In this document: positions 46,424 to 54,130 of the stretch, one piece after another
Layout of the letters: the number at the start of each line of letters is the position of its first letter
Position numbering within the stretch: the stretch's first letter is position 1
Assembly: GCF_014196835.1 (NCBI RefSeq)
Contig: NZ_JACIEK010000011.1
Location: forward strand, 112,404-176,403
Source of the DNA: Aureimonas pseudogalii
GTDB taxonomy: Bacteria; Pseudomonadota; Alphaproteobacteria; Rhizobiales; Rhizobiaceae
Reading direction: 5' to 3'
DNA: 64,000 nucleotides
The notes under the pieces: model-generated
The model's input: only the letters and a program-made list of their open reading frames with translations
Database searches by the model: none
Told to the model about the DNA's origin: nothing
Translations under genes and position numbers: made by a program

Positions 46424-46833
46424 TCGGACGCGCCCGGCGCCGCGACCGTCTCGCCGTCCTCCTTGGTGAAGGTGTGGACTGGACGATCGAGGAGCGGGAG
46501 CACAGCCTCGGACGGGCGACAGAGCCTCACGCCCTTCTCCGTCACGACGATCGGCCGATTGATGAGGATCGGGTGCGCCATCATCGCGTCGAGCAGTTCC
46601 TCGTCCGAGAGGGCTGGATCGCCCAGCCCGAGTTCGGCATAGGGCGTGCCCTTCTCCCGCAGGAGTTCGCGGGGCCTCATGCCCATCGCGTCGAGAAGTT
46701 CGGCCAAGGTCTCCCGGCTCGGCGGGGTCTTCAGGTACTCGATGACCACAGGCTCCTCGCCGGACTGGCGGATCATCTCCAGCGTGTTGCGCGACGTCCC
46801 GCAGGCGGGGTTGTGGTAGATCGTGACGGGCAT
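46420..46833 (-). CDS. arsC: Glutaredoxin-coupled arsenate reductase ArsC
   Basis: 137 residues from ATG 46833. The HxxxCxxxR-type active site is seen in [17 protein letters not shown] with the catalytic Cys near residue 11. It reduces arsenate to arsenite using glutathione/glutaredoxin. A second, unrelated arsenate reductase is encoded just upstream, giving two electron routes. An in-frame ATG at 46851 is less likely. Confidence 0.95.
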   Translation of the reverse strand: MPVTIYHNPACGTSRNTLEMIRQSGEEPVVIEYLKTPPSRETLAELLDAMGMRPRELLREKGTPYAELGLGDPALSDEELLDAMMAHPILINRPIVVTEKGVRLCRPSEAVLPLLDRPVHTFTKEDGETVAAPGASE

Positions 46834-46840
46834 GGACACC

Positions 46841-47371
46841 TCAGGCGACATCGGGACGCGGGAAGGACGCGCCTTCGAGCTGGCCGATCTCGCGCACCTT
46901 GGCCGTCAGGCTCGACCTCTCCAGGGAGACGAGCGGCAGCGCGGTAAAGGCGGAGACCCGGTTTTTCATGAAGCGGAACGCCTGGGTGAAGGCGGCGCGC
47001 TTCCAGATGTCGCCGCGCGTCTCGTGGCTCGGGTCCTCGATGCCCCAGTGCCCGGTGACGGGTTGGCCCGGCCAGACCGGGCAGGATTCGCCCGCGGCTT
47101 GGTCGCAGACAGTGAAGACGAAGTCCATGACGGGAGCGCCGGGCACGGCGTACTCGTCCCACGACTTCGACCGCATGCCGTCGGTCGGGTAGCCGAGTTC
47201 CTGAAGAACCTCCAGCGCCATCGGGTTGACCTCGCCTTTCGGCTGGCTTCCTGCGGAAAAGGCGTTGAACATCCCGCCGCCATCCTTGCGCAGGATGCTC
47301 TCGGCGAGGATCGAGCGGGCGGAGTTGCCCGTGCAGAGGAAGAGGACGTTGAAGGGACGGGCGGCGCTCAT
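46841..47371 (-). CDS. arsC: Low-molecular-weight phosphatase-type arsenate reductase
   Basis: 176 residues. The N-terminal NVLFLCTGNSARSILAES holds the CxxxxxR loop of the LMW protein tyrosine phosphatase fold; a Cys at KTVCDQAAG-like position (VFTVCDQAAGESCPVWPG) and ESC provide the further cysteines of thioredoxin-type ArsC. It is a different family from the glutaredoxin-type ArsC encoded next. ATGA overlap with arsR. Confidence 0.9.
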   Translation of the reverse strand: MSAARPFNVLFLCTGNSARSILAESILRKDGGGMFNAFSAGSQPKGEVNPMALEVLQELGYPTDGMRSKSWDEYAVPGAPVMDFVFTVCDQAAGESCPVWPGQPVTGHWGIEDPSHETRGDIWKRAAFTQAFRFMKNRVSAFTALPLVSLERSSLTAKVREIGQLEGASFPRPDVA

Positions 47372-47715
47372 GAGCAGGTCTCCGACGTGCAGGCGGGAAA
47401 GAGGTTGGCGAGGTCGCCGCAGATCTCGAGATTCCCCGAACAGCAGTCCTCGGTCAGGAAGGCGAGGAGTTGGCGCATGTCGTCGTAGCTCGCCGCGTAG
47501 AGGATGCGGCGCCCGTCGCGCCATGACCGCAGGAGCTTCGCGCGCTCCAGCGTCGCGAGGTGGAAGCTCATCCGCGTCGGCGGGATGGAAAGGGCATCGG
47601 CGATCTCGCCCGACGGCATGCCGTTCGGACCCGCGCGGACCAGCATCCGGAACGCCGCAAGACGGTCGGCATGGGCAAGGGCGGCGAGTGCAGAAACGGC
47701 TGAGTCATCGTTCAT
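47368..47715 (-). CDS. arsR: Arsenic-responsive repressor ArsR
   Basis: 115 residues, ArsR/SmtB family. The winged helix is in ALAHADRLAAFRMLVRAGP and SIPPTRMSFHLATLERAKLL. The usual ELCVCDL in the DNA-binding helix is absent; instead cysteines cluster at the C-terminus (TEDCCSGNLEIC and FPACTSETCS), a C-terminal As(III)-binding arrangement known in other ArsR proteins. It is the first gene of the ars operon, next to attR. Confidence 0.93.
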   Translation of the reverse strand: MNDDSAVSALAALAHADRLAAFRMLVRAGPNGMPSGEIADALSIPPTRMSFHLATLERAKLLRSWRDGRRILYAASYDDMRQLLAFLTEDCCSGNLEICGDLANLFPACTSETCS

Positions 47716-47726
47716 GCCTGCGACTA

Positions 47727-47760
47727 TGCAAGCATCCTTGTAGTATTCAAGTGCGTTTCG
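47727..47760 (-). promoter_or_regulatory. Probable ars promoter/operator
   Basis: The region upstream of arsR reads, on its strand, CACTTGAATACTACAAGG then ATGCTTGCATAG. CTTGaatactaCAAG is a small dyad, and TTGAAT with a downstream TTGCAT/CATAG could supply -35 and -10 boxes. The likely ArsR-binding site therefore lies within about 50 bp of the right end of the element. Confidence 0.4.
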
Positions 47761-47795
47761 GCAGACCTGGCAAAACTCCGCAGAAGCGCGCTTGT

Positions 47796-47835
47796 TTTAT
47801 GTATCATACAATGCTGATGAGCGGGCCGCCGGGAT
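47796..47835 (+). other. attR: right junction of the element in comM
   Basis: The element arm TTTATGTA (47796-47803) is followed 11 bases later by TGA (47815-47817), after which comM resumes with TGAGCGGGCCGCC. Placing this end against attL rebuilds attB ...CACAACCTCT-TGA-TGAGCGGG, reading HNLLMSG in ComM, and the reciprocal attP with symmetric arms. Confidence 0.85.
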
Positions 47836-48707
47836 CGGGCAAGTCGATGCTGGCGGCGCGCCTGCCCTCGATCCTGCCGGCTCTCTCGCCGCGCGAGCTG
47901 CTCGAGGTCTCGATGATCGCCTCGATCGCGGGCGAGCTCTCCGACGGCCGCCTGTCGGACCGCCGGCCGTTTCGCGCGCCGCATCATTCCGCCTCGATGG
48001 CGGCGATGGTGGGCGGCGGTCATAAGGCGCGGCCGGGCGAGGTCTCGCTCGCCCATCGCGGCATCCTCTTCCTCGACGAGTTTCCCGAATTCGCGCCGGC
48101 CGTCCTCGATTCGCTGCGCCAGCCGCTGGAGGGGGGCGAATGCGTCATCGCGCGCGCCAACCACCGCGTCACCTATCCCGCGCGGTTCCAGCTCGTCGCG
48201 GCCATGAACCCCTGCCGCTGTGGCATGGCGGGCGAGCCCGGCCACGTCTGCGCGCGGGGGGCACGCTGCGTCTCCGACTACCAGGCCCGCATCTCCGGCC
48301 CGCTGATGGACCGCATCGACCTGCGCGTCGAGGTGCCCGCCGTCACCGCCTTCGACCTGATGCAGCCCGCGCCGGCCGAGACTTCGGCGACGGTGCGCGC
48401 CCGCGTCACGGCCGCGCGCGAGCGCCAGAGCCGGCGCTTCGCCGCGCTCGACCTTCCCCCCGACACGCTGAACGCGCAGATGCCGGCCGCCCTCGTCGAG
48501 ACCGTGGCCGCGCTCGATGCCGCCGGCGCGCGGCTCTTGCGCGAGGCCGCCGAGCAGATGAAGTTCTCGGCACGCGCCTATCACCGCATCCTCAAGGTGG
48601 CCCGCACCCTCGCCGATCTCGCTGGCGCAGACGAAGTCGGCCGCCCCCACCTCGCCGAAGCCATCGCCTATCGCGCCGTCACCGAGCGTCGCCAGAACGC
48701 GGCGTGA
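47815..48707 (+). pseudogene. comM: comM (yifB) 3' part with the AAA+ ATPase core
   Basis: This encodes ComM residues 214-510. MSGPPGSGKSMLAARLPSIL has the Walker A; FRAPHHSASMAAMVGGG, GILFLDEFPEF (Walker B) and the Cys-rich AAMNPCRCGMAGEPGHVCAR are family signatures, and the C-terminal SARAYHRILKVARTLADLA matches the Mg-chelatase end. The element supplies an in-frame ATG at 47799, so a truncated 302-residue protein (MYHTMLMSG...) could still be made if a promoter and ribosome binding site exist there. Without the N-terminal domain it is unlikely to be normal. Confidence 0.95.
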
Positions 48708-48849
48708 GGGCGGGCGCCGCCCGACGATCGGTCGCGCAGCCAGCCTTCCGATGGTCTCGATTCCTTCAACGGATGCATTTCGATCGAAGACGCAGCCGGT
48801 TTGTTTCACCGACGTTTCGGGCCGCATCCGTCGCCTCGATCAACGACGA

Positions 48850-49045
48850 CATCATCATGTCAATAATTTTAATAGTCAGTCATTTCAAAAATAAGATAAT
48901 TATACTTTCAAAAACTTGAAAAGAGGATCAATTTTATCCGCAGAATCATTGAATCTTTATTCAGTCGATTATCTATCCTCGCGTCGATCGAGATATTGGA
49001 TTGTCTTCAGATCATATCTCGTTGTGAAATGACTCCACGCAGGAC
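48850..49045. other. AT-rich islet downstream of comM
   Basis: About 190 bp of strikingly AT-rich sequence (runs such as TCAATAATTTTAATAGTCAG and AAGATAATTATACTTTC) interrupt otherwise GC-rich DNA. It probably carries the promoter of the lipoprotein gene at 49053 and marks acquired DNA. No gene is seen between 48708 and 49052. Confidence 0.65.
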
Positions 49046-49052
49046 GCGTCTC

Positions 49053-49403
49053 ATGAAAAAATCCAGAAGCATTGCAACAGTCTTGGCGGCGACCGGCATT
49101 CTGTGTCTTGCTGGATGTGTCAGCGCGACACAATATGCGACGATGGCAGAGGCTTTGAATGGCAGCCCCGCGCTCCGGCGTGAGGCCGTCGATCAATGCG
49201 TCCGGTCCGATCGCTCGACGGCGCAGCATCAAGATTTCCTGCGCAAATTGATGAACCTCACACCGGGCAGCCCGGTGGTTCGGATCTCGTGCGAGCGAGC
49301 GGTCAAGGCGGTCGCGTCGGGCAGGCTCACCTACGCCGACTATCGAAACAAACTGCGGGGACAGACGAGCCCGAAGGTCGTCCGCGTCCTCCAGGGTCGC
49401 TGA
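49053..49403 (+). CDS. Putative small lipoprotein
   Basis: 116 residues from ATG 49053. A lipoprotein signal peptide ends in the lipobox LAGC (MKKSRSIATVLAATGILCLAGC). The mature part has two further cysteines (DQCVRSDRS and VRISCERAVKAVASG), suggesting a disulfide in the periplasm. Its base composition is lower in GC than its neighbours. No family is recognised. Confidence 0.7.
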   Translation: MKKSRSIATVLAATGILCLAGCVSATQYATMAEALNGSPALRREAVDQCVRSDRSTAQHQDFLRKLMNLTPGSPVVRISCERAVKAVASGRLTYADYRNKLRGQTSPKVVRVLQGR

Positions 49404-49756
49404 ACGGCCGGTGCGGACTTGGCGATGTCCGCACCATCCCGAAAGGACGAAGCGCTGCGGTATCGACGCCGCCCCACCTCGCGCGGCTCTGCATCGGCGG
49501 CCTGTCTCGTCGTCTGCCTGACTGCGACAGGCGGCGCGGCGATGTCGGCGGATGCGAGGCGCCCGACATGATCGACGCTTGCGCGAAAGGCATCATGCAC
49601 CACCAATTGACGCGCGGACGAATGCAGCCGGCCGAACGAACGGGCGACGGCCGAGCCGATCGCATGTCAAAAGCCTTCAGGCCATCGCGCAAGGCGGCAT
49701 GACCGGCGAGAGAACCGCCCCGTCGAGATCTCGCCCGGCGGTCGCTCCCGGGCGTG
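49404..49756. other. Gap with possible decayed small secreted gene
   Basis: 353 bp without a confident gene. A plus-strand frame from ATG 49424 reads MSAPSRKDEALRYRRRPTSR, then a signal-like SAACLVVCLTATGGAA before stopping. Another frame then reads MIDACAKGIMHHQLTRG. The pair might be one frameshifted gene, but the evidence is thin. Confidence 0.25.
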
Positions 49757-50770
49757 TCACTCCCGATAGGGAATGCGGTATCCGTGCGCGGCCAGCCATT
49801 CGATCGCGGCCTTGGGCTCGTCGGTCTGGATCAGGGTGGCGCCGTGTTCGGCCCAGAAGCCGTAGACCTCGCCGGGCAGACCGGCGCGGATCGCCATCTC
49901 GTCGCCGCGTCCGCCCGAGCGAAGGCCGTTGGTCTTGTCGTCATAGAGCGTGTTGATCCAGAGATGGACGTCGTGACGAACCGCCAGGGCGCGCGCCGGC
50001 ATCGCGAAGAACAGGCCGCCATCCGGCGTCAGGGGCTGGCCCGCCTCGTGGGTGTTGCGCAGTTCCATCGCCTGGGGGCGCAGGTCCAGGGCCGCCCGCC
50101 GCATCGGCTCGAGATCGCTCGACACCGCGTCGCTGAGTTGGGGCATGAACTGGCCCTGCGGCCCCATCGCGCTCAAGACCGCGCGCGCCGCCTCGAACTG
50201 CTCGGGCTTGTCGACATAGGCCTTGGCCACGATCTGCTCGCTCATGCCGAGTTCGCGGGCCATGGCCGTCATCGCCGCCAGACTCTCGACGCCGAGCTTG
50301 CTGTCGAGATTGACCATGATCCGGCCCTTGGCCGCCTCCAGAAAGGCCCGGAGCGTCGGCACGCCCTCGCCGGTGATCGCCCCGGTTCCCTCGACGACGA
50401 GACGGCAGTCGCCGAGCTGCGCCAGGGTCTGCTGCGCGACCTCGCCCTTGCAGGTCGTGGTGCGGTCCAGCGTCTCGTCGTGAAGAATGACGAACTCGCC
50501 GTCGCGGGTGCGCTGGATGTCGGCCTCCACGATCTCGACGCCGAGATCGATCGCCCGTTGCAGCGAGGAGAGCGAGTTTTCCGCGAGACGGATCTCGCCG
50601 CCCTCCATCCAGCCGCCGCGATGGGCGGCCACCATGACGTGCCCGCGCCACGCGTTGGCGTCGCGGAAGCGTTCGACGATCGCGGCGGCGCGACCGTCTT
50701 CGGCTCGGGAGGCAGGCGCACCGAGGATCGCCAACAGGGTCGTGGCCAGGAAGAAGACGGAACGAGACAA
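49757..50770 (-). CDS. Glycerophosphodiester phosphodiesterase
   Basis: 337 residues starting at TTG 50770, with CGGAG upstream, which gives a signal peptide (SVFFLATTLLAILGAPASRA). It hydrolyses glycerophosphodiesters to glycerol-3-phosphate and an alcohol in the periplasm. The GDPD motif HRGGWMEGGEIRLAENSLSS supplies the catalytic His and Glu, and VEADIQRTRDGEFVILHDET the metal ligands and second His. The C-terminal ATLIQTDEPKAAIEWLAAHG also fits. Confidence 0.9.
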   Translation of the reverse strand: MSRSVFFLATTLLAILGAPASRAEDGRAAAIVERFRDANAWRGHVMVAAHRGGWMEGGEIRLAENSLSSLQRAIDLGVEIVEADIQRTRDGEFVILHDETLDRTTTCKGEVAQQTLAQLGDCRLVVEGTGAITGEGVPTLRAFLEAAKGRIMVNLDSKLGVESLAAMTAMARELGMSEQIVAKAYVDKPEQFEAARAVLSAMGPQGQFMPQLSDAVSSDLEPMRRAALDLRPQAMELRNTHEAGQPLTPDGGLFFAMPARALAVRHDVHLWINTLYDDKTNGLRSGGRGDEMAIRAGLPGEVYGFWAEHGATLIQTDEPKAAIEWLAAHGYRIPYRE

Positions 50771-50978
50771 GACGGGACACTCCGATCGAAGGATCGGAGC
50801 GTTCTAGCAGCGGCTTATGACAGACGATTGCGCGGGGATCGCCCTTCCGGCCTCGTAGCGACCGGGGCGGGAGACGGCGGAACGGACGCTTGCCGTCTGG
50901 GGCACCGCCCTGCATTCCCATGCCGGAGCACCGGCAGAGCGATGCGGGATCGAGCGAGCCGTCCGGCCCTCGAAGCCC

Positions 50979-51977
50979 CTACCCCAGGATCTCGCGCACG
51001 CCGGGCAGGTCCATCAGCGAGCCTTGAGGCCGCGGGCCGATCTGGGTGATGATGTGGGCGGCGGCGATGGCGCCGAGGCGGGCGCTCGCCTCGTGCGGCA
51101 GGCGGGCCGTGTAGCCGCGCAGGAAGCCGCTGGCGAAGAGGTCGCCGGCGCCCGTCGTGTCCACCAGTTCGGCGACGGGGGTGGCGGGCACGGCCTGATG
51201 GTCGGCGCCGGTCACCACGACGCAGCCTTCGGGCCCTCGCGTCACCACGGCGAGGCGCGGAGCGTCCTCGCCGATGCGATGCAGCGCCTCCTCCAGAACC
51301 TGCGTCTCGTAGAGCGCCAGCGCCTCGGCCTCGTTGGCGAAGACGATGTCGACCGTGCCCGAGCGCATGAGATCGAGGAATTCGGCGCGGTAGCGGTGGA
51401 CGCAGAACGCGTCCGACAGCGTCATCGCCACCTGCCGCCCGTTGGCGTGCGCGATCTCGGCGGCCTTGAGGATGGCGTCCTTGGCGAGCGGGGGATCCCA
51501 GAGATAGCCCTCGAAATAGGTGACGGCGGCCGCGGCCACCACCGCCTCGTCGATGTCGTCCGGCGAAAGCTCGACGCAGGCGCCGAGATAGGTGTTCATC
51601 GAGCGCTCGCCGTCCGGCGTCACCAGGATCATCGAACGCGCGGTGGGCGGGTCGCCGGCGAGCGGCGCGGTGGCGTAGTGCACGCCGAGCGCGGTGATGT
51701 CGTGGGCGAAGATGCGGCCGAGCTCGTCGTCACTGACCTTGCCGAAATAGGCGCCACGCCCGCCGAGCGAGACGAGGCCCGCCACCGTGTTGCCGGCCGA
51801 GCCGCCGGACATCTCGATCGCCGGGCCCATGCCGGCGTAGATCGCCAGCGCCCGTTCGGCATCGACGAGCGTCATCGCGCCCTTCTCGATGCCGGCCCGG
51901 ACGAGGAACGCGTCGTCGGTGCGGGAGATGATGTCGACGATGGCGTTGCCGATCGTCAGAACGTCGTAGCGGGGCAT
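50979..51977 (-). CDS. PfkB family carbohydrate/adenosine kinase
   Basis: 332 residues. The ribokinase fold is shown by the start DVLTIGNAIVDIISRTDDAF, the GGSAGNTVAGLVSLGGRGAY substrate-lid segment, and the ATP/anion-hole signature VDTTGAGDLFASGFLRGYTA with the catalytic Asp. Similar alphaproteobacterial proteins are annotated adenosine kinase. The substrate (adenosine or another nucleoside/sugar) is not decided by these motifs. Confidence 0.85.
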   Translation of the reverse strand: MPRYDVLTIGNAIVDIISRTDDAFLVRAGIEKGAMTLVDAERALAIYAGMGPAIEMSGGSAGNTVAGLVSLGGRGAYFGKVSDDELGRIFAHDITALGVHYATAPLAGDPPTARSMILVTPDGERSMNTYLGACVELSPDDIDEAVVAAAAVTYFEGYLWDPPLAKDAILKAAEIAHANGRQVAMTLSDAFCVHRYRAEFLDLMRSGTVDIVFANEAEALALYETQVLEEALHRIGEDAPRLAVVTRGPEGCVVVTGADHQAVPATPVAELVDTTGAGDLFASGFLRGYTARLPHEASARLGAIAAAHIITQIGPRPQGSLMDLPGVREILG

Positions 51978-52138
51978 GGGCGCGGGAACTCTTCGGATGG
52001 GGGCGGCGGGGGATGGGGCGGCAGGGAGCGGCCCTTCCGCATAGCCCGCCCGCCTCCTCGCGCCAAGCGGGCGCGTCCATTGCCGCGCTGCGGCGCGCGC
52101 CCCATCTCGTTGCCACGCACAACGCGAGGCCGCTCTCG

Positions 52139-52909
52139 ATGATTCTCACCTCCGCCGCCCTCGGCCTCCGCGATCTTCTCTCCGCGCCCTTCCGCGCCGT
52201 GCTTTGGAAGTCGCTCGGGCTCACCGCGCTGGTGCTGGTGGCGCTGTGGTTCGCGGTGCGCTGGCTCTTCCAGTCGGAGCTGATCCCCTTCTTCGCCCGG
52301 TTCGCGCCGGACATGCCGGCCTGGCTCGACAATGCCGAGGGCTTCGCGGCCTTCGCGGCGGGGCTGATCCTGGCGCTGCTCCTCGCCTTCCTCATCGCGC
52401 CCGTCAGCGCGGTCGTCGCCGGCTTCTTCCTCGACGACGCGGCCGAGGTGGTGGAGCGCGAGAGCTATCCCGAGAGCCCGGTCGGCCGCGAGCTGCCGCT
52501 GGCGCGCAGCCTCGTGCTGTCGCTGCGCTTCTTCGGCATCGTCATCCTCGGCAATCTCCTCGCCTTCGCGCTGCTCCTCGTGCCGGTGGTCAACGTCGCC
52601 GCCTTCTTCGTGATCAACGGCTACCTGCTCGGGCGCGAATATTTCGAGTTCGCGGCGCTGCGCTATCGCAGCGAGGCCGACGCCAAGGCGCTGCGCGCCC
52701 GCTACGGCACCACCATCTTCCTCGCCGGCCTCGTGCTCGCGGCGTTCCTCGCCGTTCCCGTCCTCAACCTGCTGACGCCGCTCTTCGCGGCCGCCACCAT
52801 GGTGCATCTCCACCAGCGCATCGCCCGGCGCGAAGGGGGCTTGGCCAGTCTCAGCGCGCCGGCGACGCCGACGCTCCCGGCGGCAGCGGCTGTGGACCGG
52901 GCCCGCTGA
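52139..52909 (+). CDS. EI24/CysZ-like membrane protein
   Basis: 256 residues from ATG 52139. It has about four to six hydrophobic segments (LWKSLGLTALVLVALWFAVR, FAAGLILALLLAFLIAPVSA, GIVILGNLLAFALLLVPVVN), plus the family phrase NGYLLGREYFEFAALR. EI24-domain proteins include the sulfate transporter CysZ; in alphaproteobacteria the role is less certain. Its 3' end overlaps the convergent nth gene by 59 bp. Confidence 0.8.
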   Translation: MILTSAALGLRDLLSAPFRAVLWKSLGLTALVLVALWFAVRWLFQSELIPFFARFAPDMPAWLDNAEGFAAFAAGLILALLLAFLIAPVSAVVAGFFLDDAAEVVERESYPESPVGRELPLARSLVLSLRFFGIVILGNLLAFALLLVPVVNVAAFFVINGYLLGREYFEFAALRYRSEADAKALRARYGTTIFLAGLVLAAFLAVPVLNLLTPLFAAATMVHLHQRIARREGGLASLSAPATPTLPAAAAVDRAR

Positions 52910-53846
52910 CGGGCAGCGCCACCAGCGGCGCCGGCACGTCGGTGGTCTTCTCGTCGGCGCGGCAGAGATCGGCGATGATGCAGGCCTCGCAGTCGGGCTT
53001 GCGTGCCTTGCAGACATAGCGCCCGTGCAGGATCAGCCAGTGATGGGCGTGGCGCAGGAATCCCGCCGGGATGATGCGCAGGAACGCCTCCTCCACCGCT
53101 TCCGGCGTCTTGCCCGGCGCGATCTTCAACCGGTTGCCGATGCGGAAGATGTGCGTGTCGACGGCCAGCGTCTCTTCGCCGAAGGCGGTGTTCAGCACCA
53201 CGTTGGCGGTCTTGCGGCCGACGCCCGGCAGCGCCTCCAGCGCCGCGCGCGTCTGCGGCACCTCGCCGCCATGCTCGCGCATCAGCCGTTCCGCCAGCGC
53301 CGCGACGTTCTTCGCCTTGTTGCGGTAGAGGCCGATCGTGCGGATGGCCTCGCGGATCGCCTCCTCCCCCAGCGCGGCCATCGCCTGCGGCGTGTCGGCG
53401 AGCGAAAAGAGAACCCGCGTCGCGCGGTTGACGCCGGAATCGGTGGCCTGCGCCGACAGCACCACGGCGACGAGCAGCGTGAAGGCATCCCTGTGCTCGA
53501 GCTCGGGCTGGGGTTCGGGCCGCTGCACGGCGAAGCGCCGGAAGATCTCGGCGATCGCTTCCGGCGTATAGGGGATCTTCGGCGGCCGGGCGGCGACCTT
53601 GCGCCGCGCCGCCTTCGCGACGGCCTCCGCCTTCGTTTTCGCGCCTGACTTTGGGGGCTTTCCAGCCGTATCATTTGCCTGGGAGGGCGTCGATCGTCCG
53701 GCGGCGCGCTTTGGCCTCGCGCCGACGCCGGGCGTCTCGGCGACGCGGCCCCCCGTTCCCTGCAGCGAGGCTTCGGGCGACGGCGCCGCTGGCTGCGGTG
53801 ATTTGGCCCGGCGAGGCGGTTTGGCGGGGGGCGGATTTTCTGTCAT
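52851..53846 (-). CDS. nth: Endonuclease III
   Basis: 331 residues, longer than E. coli Nth (211) because of an N-terminal Pro/Ala/Lys-rich extension of about 90 residues and a short C-terminal tail. It is a DNA glycosylase/AP lyase for oxidised pyrimidines. The helix-hairpin-helix LPGVGRKTANVVL holds the catalytic Lys; VDTHIFRI the catalytic Asp; CKARKPDCEACIIADLC the 4Fe-4S cluster. The 3' end overlaps the CysZ-like gene. Confidence 0.93.
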   Translation of the reverse strand: MTENPPPAKPPRRAKSPQPAAPSPEASLQGTGGRVAETPGVGARPKRAAGRSTPSQANDTAGKPPKSGAKTKAEAVAKAARRKVAARPPKIPYTPEAIAEIFRRFAVQRPEPQPELEHRDAFTLLVAVVLSAQATDSGVNRATRVLFSLADTPQAMAALGEEAIREAIRTIGLYRNKAKNVAALAERLMREHGGEVPQTRAALEALPGVGRKTANVVLNTAFGEETLAVDTHIFRIGNRLKIAPGKTPEAVEEAFLRIIPAGFLRHAHHWLILHGRYVCKARKPDCEACIIADLCRADEKTTDVPAPLVALPVSGPGPQPLPPGASASPAR

Positions 53847-53884
53847 CTTCGGCCTGTCGCGATCTCTCGGGGTCCGCTTCTAGA

Positions 53885-53986
53885 GCATTTCCAGTGAAAG
53901 CCGAGTTGGCTTTCACTGGAAATGCGGCAAACAAAGACTTTGAGCCCATCCGGTGAACCCGTGTCGCCGGATGGGCTCAAAGTCTT
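53885..53986. repeat. Two adjacent perfect inverted repeats
   Basis: IR1: GCATTTCCAGTGAAAGCC (53885-53902) and its complement (53908-53925), 18-bp arms, 5-nt loop. IR2: AAGACTTTGAGCCCATCCGG (53934-53953) and its complement (53967-53986), 20-bp arms, 13-nt loop. They lie between the divergent nth and DUF2244 genes. Partial copies occur near 2331, 57062 and 58090, so this is a dispersed family. Confidence 0.85.
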
Positions 53987-54130
53987 GCACGTCGGTGCGC
54001 TCGGGGCGTACGGCGCCGAGGGCGACGGGCCCGCAAGACCCGGTCCGCGACGGGCCTCCTCGGGCGATCCGTTGCCGGCGCGGCGGACCCCGCTCGCATC
54101 GAGCGCCGGCCGAAGGGGAGACACCGCCGC

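Larger units (their letters stand above)
16250..47816. mobile_element. Integrative mobilizable element inserted in comM (about 31.6 kb)
   Basis: The ends are defined by the two halves of comM and a shared TGA. Content: a large serine recombinase at the left edge, a C5 methyltransferase, a resolvase, a sigma/anti-sigma stress cluster, a Gabija-like pair, palindromic and phased repeats flanking a possible replication gene, small orphan genes, DotA/TraY, an oriT, a MOBQ relaxase, and an ars operon at the right edge. No VirB/Tra channel genes other than DotA/TraY and no coupling protein are seen, so it is probably mobilizable rather than self-transmissible. Confidence 0.9.

Noticed and set aside
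16250..47816. Self-transmissible ICE
   Set aside because: Only a relaxase, oriT, a TraD-like protein and DotA/TraY are present. No VirB4-type ATPase, coupling protein or pilus genes are seen.
16250..47816. Prophage
   Set aside because: No capsid, terminase, portal, tail or lysis gene is visible. The serine recombinase alone is not enough.
49404..49756. A small secreted-protein gene
   Set aside because: Two short frames would have to be joined by a frameshift and neither has a recognisable homologue.
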